From a virus, in the IMG/VR virus record IMGVR_UViG_3300027861_000039, positions 1 through 55,138 of that record: a stretch of DNA of 55,138 nt. The stretch is one strand, 5' to 3'. Below, one piece after another: positions 50,261 to 55,138 of this stretch. Below the pieces are notes generated by a model, which saw nothing but the letters and a program-made list of their open reading frames with translations, searched no databases and had not been told where the DNA came from. How positions within the stretch are numbered: the stretch's first letter is position 1; each line of letters begins with the position of its first letter. Both the position numbers and the translations under genes were made by a program.

Positions 50261-51298
50261 ATAAGTAAACCTAAAGATAGAGAGTTTCAGAAACTCGCAG
50301 TTAGAATTAAAAAAGTCATTGAAGACAACGAAGGTCTTATTGGAGACCAACAGGCTCAGGTGGAAAAACTGGTTGAGCTTGAACGTAAATTTCGTAATGA
50401 CATATGTAAATACGCTAGAGCTACTGAAGTTTATAGTATGTTTATTAGCTATGTTGATGATAAGGAAAATGGGCTTGGAAGTATTCTAAGCGCTCAGCCT
50501 TTTTTTAGAGAAGTATCTAAGACTTTTAGTAAGAGTATATCTCCAGCTATTAGGGATAAGAAACCTCAAGAACTAATGAAGTTTGATATAAACTATCAAC
50601 TTATTAAATTCATTGCTGACAATTGGGGTGGACCTTTGCCGGCAAGGTCTCAAAAATATTTAGCCCAACTAACCGAAGCTAGACGAATTTTAATAGAAAA
50701 CAACTTACCGTTAGCTATCAATAGAGCTAAGATATTTTACAACAAAACACCCAAAACACACTTAAATCTGTTGGATTTAATAGATATATGTGTTTATGGG
50801 CTTATAGTTGGGGTTGATAAGTTTGCAGCTGATTATTCTAAAGTTTGGTGCTCGGTAGGTATTGGTAGAATGGTTGGTTTTATGATTGAAGAGTATTCTA
50901 AATCATTTATTAGAATGTATCCTTCAGATAAGAAAATCCTATATAGAGCAAACGCTTTAAAGCATAGACTTAAAATTGAGAATGTTACGGAATTAACTGA
51001 AGCAGTAAACGAGAGTTTTTATAAGGATAAGGAAGAGGGTATTAAAACGCCGGCTCTTCCAGTTACTGAAATACATATTAGAACTTTGATGAACAGCTCT
51101 ACATATATTAGCGCTGACAGTAAGATTGGTTCAGACGACGACGATGAAGGAGGCTGCATATACGACTACACAGCACATCCAGACTCAGTAGAGGACGGCG
51201 TTGAAAAAAGAGACGTTATAAAGAAAATACTAGAAACCAGCGGTGAGTTAGCCGTTATTGAAAGAAAAATAATCAGACTAAAAGGAGTAGAGTTATGA
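50261..51298 (+). CDS. Phage sigma factor (region 2-type), probable ATA start
   Basis: 345 residues from an ATA at 50261, five bases after AGGAG (50251-50255). A GTG at 50360 lacks a ribosome site and would drop 33 coding-like residues (SKPKDREFQKLAVRIKKVIE). The sigma-70 region 2 pattern is clear: IENNLPLAINRAKIFYN (2.1), LNLLDLIDICVYGLIVGVDK with FAADYSKVWCSVGIGRMVGF (2.2-2.4). A long central part follows. At the C-terminus only a beginning of region 4 is present (LAVIERKIIRLKGVEL) before the stop, so no full -35-binding helix-turn-helix, as in T4 gp55. It probably reads the late motif. Confidence 0.75.
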   Translation: MSKPKDREFQKLAVRIKKVIEDNEGLIGDQQAQVEKLVELERKFRNDICKYARATEVYSMFISYVDDKENGLGSILSAQPFFREVSKTFSKSISPAIRDKKPQELMKFDINYQLIKFIADNWGGPLPARSQKYLAQLTEARRILIENNLPLAINRAKIFYNKTPKTHLNLLDLIDICVYGLIVGVDKFAADYSKVWCSVGIGRMVGFMIEEYSKSFIRMYPSDKKILYRANALKHRLKIENVTELTEAVNESFYKDKEEGIKTPALPVTEIHIRTLMNSSTYISADSKIGSDDDDEGGCIYDYTAHPDSVEDGVEKRDVIKKILETSGELAVIERKIIRLKGVEL

Positions 51299-51594
51299 TT
51301 AAATCGTACAATCAGGTAATTATATGTGAGCCTTATAGTGGTTCAAAAGGTTTGAGAACAAAAATTTCTTCTGGACTTGCCTCAGTTGAGCAAAAAACAG
51401 GAGTTATTGGATTGAAAGTGTTAAAAGATGCAATAATTGACGAAAATCTTAAAATAGCTGCAGGAAGTGTGGTATTTATTAAGGAGGAGATTCTGTCTAC
51501 GCATCCTTTTTACACCACAAAACACTCGTGTAAGGGATTTAAAGGTGAATTTGTTTTGGCTAATTTTGCCCACGTTCAATTTATTGAAGGATAA
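51295..51594 (+). CDS. GroES-like co-chaperonin
   Basis: 99 residues, with the GroES-type layout: SYNQVIICEPY near the start, a possible flexible loop (SKGLRTKISSGLASVEQKT), GLKVLKDAIIDENLKIAAGSVVFIKEE and FKGEFVLANFAHVQFIEG at the end. The size equals GroES (about 97) and T4 gp31 (111). It would cap the phage GroEL or the host GroEL. Identity is by length, strand pattern and the presence of groEL, and is weaker than a family match. Its start overlaps the sigma factor stop by 4 bases. Confidence 0.55.
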   Translation: MIKSYNQVIICEPYSGSKGLRTKISSGLASVEQKTGVIGLKVLKDAIIDENLKIAAGSVVFIKEEILSTHPFYTTKHSCKGFKGEFVLANFAHVQFIEG

Positions 51595-51596
51595 CT

Positions 51597-52070
51597 ATGG
51601 ATTTAAGAAAAATTAAAACTTATATGAAAATGGCTACCGATCTTAGTGAGTTATCGCCGGATGAGGAAACTCAAGTAGGAGCCGTTATGTTAAGCCCTGC
51701 CGGTAGGATTATAGCAACTAGTTTTAATGGCTTCTTACGTGGCGCTCCTGACGATAAGCTTCCTAAAACTAGGGAAGGTACGCCAAACAAATATGAATTC
51801 ATTCAGCACGCTGAAAGAAATATGCTTTATAATTGTGCATATGAAGGGATTAGAACTAAAGATACAACCGTTGTTTGTACTTTAAGTCCTTGCTTTGAAT
51901 GTTTAAGGGCTTGTTTTCAGTCTGGAGTTCGCACAATATATTTTAAAGAACTGTACCATAGGTTTGAAGATATTTACGTTTACATGCATCTAAAAGATGT
52001 TGACGTTCAAGTTTACACCTTAAAGAATGGCTTTACTCAACTGTCTATGTTTGAAAAGGGTAACGATTGA
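51597..52070 (+). CDS. dCMP deaminase
   Basis: 157 residues of the cytidine/deoxycytidylate deaminase family: HAERNML (71-77) and the zinc motif SPCFECLRAC (97-106). It would convert dCMP to dUMP for thymidylate synthesis, feeding the dNMP kinase at 26.2 kb. The N-terminal TQVGAVMLSPAG is typical. Start ATG follows the co-chaperonin stop by 2 bases. Confidence 0.85.
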   Translation: MDLRKIKTYMKMATDLSELSPDEETQVGAVMLSPAGRIIATSFNGFLRGAPDDKLPKTREGTPNKYEFIQHAERNMLYNCAYEGIRTKDTTVVCTLSPCFECLRACFQSGVRTIYFKELYHRFEDIYVYMHLKDVDVQVYTLKNGFTQLSMFEKGND

Positions 52071-53065
52071 AAATACTACGAGTTGGCGACCCACACGTTC
52101 AAGTATCAAATCTAAAAGACTCTAAGAAGTTGATGGATTTTGCTATTGAATCTGCTATTGAATATAAGTGCGATACTATTGAATTTCTTGGAGATTTGTT
52201 CCACACTCATGCTATTATGAGGATAGAAGTAGTAGATTTTTGGCAAAAAGTATTTGAAAAAATAGAGATTGAAAATATAGATTGTAGGGTTTTAGTGGGT
52301 AATCATGATCAGCCAGGCTCTAAAGAAAAAGAACAGGAAATGAACGCTTTAAATATTTTTGAAGATAATATTGGAGATTCTTTTAGGACCATTATAAACA
52401 AACCAATGATTATTGATAATATTGCATATATCCCATATATGAGTGATAAGCAAGACTTTATACACGCCGCTAAAATACTATATGAGCAGGGCGCTACTAA
52501 GCTTTTGGTAGCTCATCAAACATTTACTGGAGCAGTATATGAAAACGGCTTCTACGCTCCAGATGGTATTGACCCAGCGGAAGTTCCTCAAGAAAAAATT
52601 ATTAGTGGACATATTCATAAAAACCAAGAGATCGGCAAATGTTTATACCCAGGCACTCCTAAGTGGGACACTATGAGTGACGCTAATGAAGATAAAGGTA
52701 TATGGATTTTTGAACATGAAGAAGACGGCTCCTATGGGAATAATGGTTTTATTCCAACGTGTGATGTTGTAACTCCTATATATAAACATGTTATGAATGA
52801 AGGCGACCCAGAGCCAGAGTTTGTCGAAAACGCTAAGAACTACCTAGAGTTAGTAGGTAAGTCTGCTTGGATTACCAAGATCAAAAAGAAATACAAAGGT
52901 AAGGTTAATATTAAAGCTAGACCTACTGACAGAAAAAAGTCTTCTCTAGGTAGTCAAGAAAAACTATCTATAAAGAAATATTTAGAGGAAGATTTTGAAC
53001 AAATTGATGGAGTATCTAAAGAAGATATTCACAACTATTTAGAGGTTTTAAATGAGTCAGCCTAG
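52067..53065 (+). CDS. Recombination nuclease subunit (gp47/SbcD/Mre11-like)
   Basis: 332 residues with the calcineurin-type phosphoesterase motifs: VGDPH (D8, H10), LGDLFHTH (D43), VGNHDQPG (N79, H80, D81), AHQTF and ISGHIHKN (two His). It resembles T4 gp47, the nuclease partner of gp46; no gp46/SbcC gene is visible in this window. It starts at TTG, overlapping the deaminase stop by 4 bases, so it is translationally coupled. Role: DNA end processing and host DNA degradation. Confidence 0.85.
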   Translation: MKILRVGDPHVQVSNLKDSKKLMDFAIESAIEYKCDTIEFLGDLFHTHAIMRIEVVDFWQKVFEKIEIENIDCRVLVGNHDQPGSKEKEQEMNALNIFEDNIGDSFRTIINKPMIIDNIAYIPYMSDKQDFIHAAKILYEQGATKLLVAHQTFTGAVYENGFYAPDGIDPAEVPQEKIISGHIHKNQEIGKCLYPGTPKWDTMSDANEDKGIWIFEHEEDGSYGNNGFIPTCDVVTPIYKHVMNEGDPEPEFVENAKNYLELVGKSAWITKIKKKYKGKVNIKARPTDRKKSSLGSQEKLSIKKYLEEDFEQIDGVSKEDIHNYLEVLNESA

Positions 53066-53426
53066 TCAAACTATTGTAGACGATCACAGAAATATGCTAC
53101 AAGTATCGAAAAAAATTTCAGTTTTCCAAGAAAACAACCTTAAGTCATGGGCTTTTTTGTTTTTTGATAACGTTGATAAGGTCGATATCTCTTGGGACTT
53201 TTTTAAAAAAAATGACAATAAAGACTTTTACGCAGGTAAGGTTACTTTTAACATCAAGCTTAAGAAAGGCTATAAAGTAGATTTAGAAAAGGCTAAAATA
53301 GGACTAGAGCAGTTAGACGCCTGTACTAAATTCCTATTTTGGAAAGAAACTAAAGTTGTAATTAAAAAAAGTGGTAAAGTATGGAAGGTAAAGAAATTGC
53401 CCAAGCAAGAGACGGCTTCAGCATAG
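53052..53426 (+). CDS. Unknown protein, 124 aa
   Basis: Starts MSQPSQTIVDDHRNMLQVSK, overlapping the nuclease gene by 14 bases, and contains NLKSWAFLFFDNVDKVDISW and FYAGKVTFNIKLKKGYKVDL. Folded alpha/beta with a lysine-rich end. No family is recognised. In this place it could be the partner of the SbcD-like nuclease or of the small-terminase candidate. Confidence 0.6.
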   Translation: MSQPSQTIVDDHRNMLQVSKKISVFQENNLKSWAFLFFDNVDKVDISWDFFKKNDNKDFYAGKVTFNIKLKKGYKVDLEKAKIGLEQLDACTKFLFWKETKVVIKKSGKVWKVKKLPKQETASA

Positions 53427-54055
53427 CTGAGATTGAAATCTTAGAAAAATTCAAAAACGACGGCTGTCCTGGTTTAACTAGGGTTGTTGACTCTGATGTG
53501 TTTCAGTGGTTTGAACTATATATGGCTGGCAAAACACATATAGAAATTTCAAACCTAACCAATAGTAGTAGAGATTTAATTCTTTATATAAGCGATAAAA
53601 GTAAATGGCACCAGAAGCGTCTTCAGTATTATACTGAAATTAATGATCATATGTTACAGAAATGCAATGAAGCTAAGGTATCGTCCGTCAATACGGTAGC
53701 TAACATGGTGACGGCTCTTAATAAGTATTTTGGCGACAAGTTCGATAAATATCTACAGACCAAAGATGAAACTATAATTGAAAATTTAGATACTAGACTG
53801 CTTGCTCAGTACTACAAAGCCACTGAATCTATTGATAAGTTGATTATAGCAGCCGGAGATAATGGTGATGTTGGTGGTGGAACTAGAGGTGGAAGATCAA
53901 CCGTTGTAAACGTTAACATGTTGGGCGGCGGTAAAGTAACACAAACTGATGATAACACTATAGAAATAGACCAATCCGATGATGAAAAAGCTAAGATAAC
54001 TGGTGAGATTCTGGCTGGACTGAGTAAACTCAAGAAGAGTAAGACTCAAGATTGA
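53381..54055 (+). CDS. Putative terminase small subunit
   Basis: 224 residues. A helical DNA-binding-type N-terminus with FELYMAGKTHIEISNLTNSS then KWHQKRLQYY, resembling the helix-turn-helix of small terminases (segments 45-85), a long central helix region (NTVANMVTALNKYFGDKFDK), a glycine-rich stretch (GDVGGGTRGGRSTVVNVNML) and an acidic tail. Such a layout fits a TerS that binds DNA and TerL, although terL is 15 kb away. It overlaps the previous gene by 46 bases. Confidence 0.45.
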   Translation: MEGKEIAQARDGFSIAEIEILEKFKNDGCPGLTRVVDSDVFQWFELYMAGKTHIEISNLTNSSRDLILYISDKSKWHQKRLQYYTEINDHMLQKCNEAKVSSVNTVANMVTALNKYFGDKFDKYLQTKDETIIENLDTRLLAQYYKATESIDKLIIAAGDNGDVGGGTRGGRSTVVNVNMLGGGKVTQTDDNTIEIDQSDDEKAKITGEILAGLSKLKKSKTQD

Positions 54056-54062
54056 AAAACTA

Positions 54063-54071
54063 TGGTATTAT
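54063..54071 (+). promoter_or_regulatory. Extended -10 promoter TGGTATTAT
   Basis: TATTAT at 54066-54071, about 32 bases of leader and AGGAG before the ATG at 54110. Confidence 0.65.
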
Positions 54072-54109
54072 GTAATGCAGCAATCTAACTTCAACTATAG
54101 GAGATTTGA

Positions 54110-55069
54110 ATGAAAAAGTTTTTAGTTGCTCTTTTTGCAATATTTTTAAGTTTTACGATCAGCGCCGCTGAGGTAAAGCTAACCGCTGATAATACGGTGG
54201 TTCTTAGGGAAAGTTTTAACCCTAATTCGGTAACTTCCCTAAAGCAGGAGCTATTAAGGCTAAATGCTAATCTAAAAAGCGGATATCCGATTTACTTAGT
54301 ACTGTACACGCCTGGAGGTTCTATCCAGAAAGGTTTGGAGTTGTTCGAGTTTGTTAAAGGTCTTAATCGACCAGTACATACTGTTACAGTTTTTGCTGCT
54401 AGTATGGGATTTCAAACAGTTCAAAGCTTAGGTAAAAGATATATTCTAAAGTATGGAGTTCTGATGTCTCACAAAGCTCGAGGCGGTTTTTCTGGTGAGT
54501 TTGGAGGTGGATTATCCCAACTAGATTCCAGATATAATATGTGGTTAAAAAGAATTGATATGTTAGATCAGACTACTGTTGCTAGAACTAATGGAAAACA
54601 AACGCTCAAATCATATCGAGCAGCTTACGATAATGAACTGTGGTTAAATGGTCCTGAAGCTGTTAAGAAGGGATACGCTGACGAGGTAGCTACCGTTGTG
54701 TGTGATTCTACCCTAACATCTCAAAAGATCGAAAAAGTTTTTGATTTTGGATTCTTTAGAGCCAGACTGTTATTTTCAGGATGTCCTATGATTACATCTC
54801 CACTGGGGATTGTCGGTGAGCTACTGACCAATAAAGGATATATGACTGTTAAAGAGTTTTTAGCGGCTAATGGTAAGTTTGGTGAGAAGTGTAATGAAAA
54901 AGGTGTAAAACCCCGAAAAGATTACTATGGTAATATTATAAAAGGGAAGAAAGCTCAGCTATGCGCCTACGATAAAAAACTTACCTTTGATAAGGTTACT
55001 AAAGCCTTAGAAAAGAAAAATGAGTTTTTAAATAGAGATTTGAGAAATCACGTTGAATACTCTTACTAA
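54110..55069 (+). CDS. Exported ClpP/SppA-like serine protease
   Basis: 319 residues. Sec signal peptide (MKKFLVALFAIFLSFTISAA, cleavage near residue 20). The mature part has a ClpP/crotonase fold signature: LVLYTPGGSIQKGLELFEF, the nucleophile Ser98 in FAASMGFQTV, His121 in LMSHKARGG and Asp191 in GPEAVKKGYADEV. This Ser-His-Asp order matches ClpP/SppA. The C-terminal 100 residues (KGYMTVKEFLAANGKFGEKC) are an added domain with several cysteines. It would act in the periplasm or on the envelope. It has its own early-type promoter. Confidence 0.8.
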   Translation: MKKFLVALFAIFLSFTISAAEVKLTADNTVVLRESFNPNSVTSLKQELLRLNANLKSGYPIYLVLYTPGGSIQKGLELFEFVKGLNRPVHTVTVFAASMGFQTVQSLGKRYILKYGVLMSHKARGGFSGEFGGGLSQLDSRYNMWLKRIDMLDQTTVARTNGKQTLKSYRAAYDNELWLNGPEAVKKGYADEVATVVCDSTLTSQKIEKVFDFGFFRARLLFSGCPMITSPLGIVGELLTNKGYMTVKEFLAANGKFGEKCNEKGVKPRKDYYGNIIKGKKAQLCAYDKKLTFDKVTKALEKKNEFLNRDLRNHVEYSY

Positions 55070-55092
55070 ATAGACAATAAAAAAATAATACG

Positions 55093-55120
55093 AAAAGCCC
55101 TCCAAGTGAGGGCTTTTTTT
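55093..55120 (+). terminator. Rho-independent terminator after the exported protease
   Basis: AAAAGCCCTC pairs with GAGGGCTTTT around CAAGT and is followed by T's, with the same lead-in as the terminator after the capsid gene. Confidence 0.9.
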
Positions 55121-55121
55121 G

Positions 55122-55130
55122 TGGTATTAT
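55122..55130 (+). promoter_or_regulatory. Extended -10 promoter TGGTATTAT
   Basis: Follows directly on the terminator and is cut off by the window end, so its gene is not visible. Confidence 0.6.
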
Positions 55131-55138
55131 AGAGTGAC

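Noticed and set aside
1-55138. tRNA genes, CRISPR arrays, insertion sequences, direct terminal repeats
   Set aside because: No clover-leaf with a conserved T-loop, no spaced repeats, no transposase and no matching ends were seen by eye. Only programs could exclude short or diverged cases.

Overview
This window is part of a large tailed-phage genome (myovirus type), AT-rich by eye. The evidence is a contractile tail sheath with its tube protein, a HK97-fold-type major capsid protein with scaffold and prohead protease, a large terminase, a portal, and a MuF-like minor head protein. A phage sigma factor, a chaperonin pair, recombination and nucleotide genes and a rich set of GIY-YIG homing endonucleases accompany them. 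Two peptidoglycan enzymes and two Sec signal peptides point to a Gram-negative-type host. The host itself cannot be named from the sequence. I see no tRNA, rRNA, CRISPR or insertion sequence, and neither edge is a genome end.

Layout. From 1 to about 29.4 kb nearly everything is on the minus strand and is virion structure. In order: a tail fibre cut by the left edge, tail tube and sheath, a string of charged or neck-like proteins, a 542-residue acidic protein with a cyclase-like N-terminus, an exported lytic transglycosylase, a 1951-residue polyvalent protein with a 400-residue partner, head-completion-like proteins, a NUDIX hydrolase and the prohead protease. A nucleoside monophosphate kinase-like gene (26.2 kb) and one GIY-YIG gene (8.8 kb) run the other way. 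From 29.6 kb the plus strand takes over: scaffold, major capsid protein, terminator, AAA+ ATPase, GroEL, large terminase, portal, and MuF with an intein. Then come an SF2 helicase, small genes, a UvsW-like helicase, sigma factor, GroES-like protein, dCMP deaminase, a gp47-like nuclease, a possible small terminase and an exported ClpP/SppA-like protease. Two minus-strand islands interrupt this (34.0-34.8 kb and 46.7-48.7 kb; the second carries an M15 peptidase and a frameshifted gene).

Expression. Two promoter classes can be read directly. Class 1 is an extended -10 element, TGGTATTAT, in front of replication and host-interaction genes. In three cases the ATG lies exactly 5 bases after it, which implies leaderless mRNA. 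Class 2 is a 9-base motif, CAATCTTTA, found 10 times exactly and once with one mismatch, always a short distance upstream of a start codon and mostly before virion genes. It is a good candidate for the late promoter read by the phage sigma factor in this window. Several genes appear to start at AUU or AUA behind perfect Shine-Dalgarno sequences.

Most worth a second look: the cyclase/mCpol-like domain on a virion protein (10653-12281), the CAATCTTTA promoter family, AUU/AUA initiation, a recurrent KSE motif and a shared ALQVEDL motif that may mark prohead protease sites, the intein at the MuF HPNCRC motif, and the exported serine protease.
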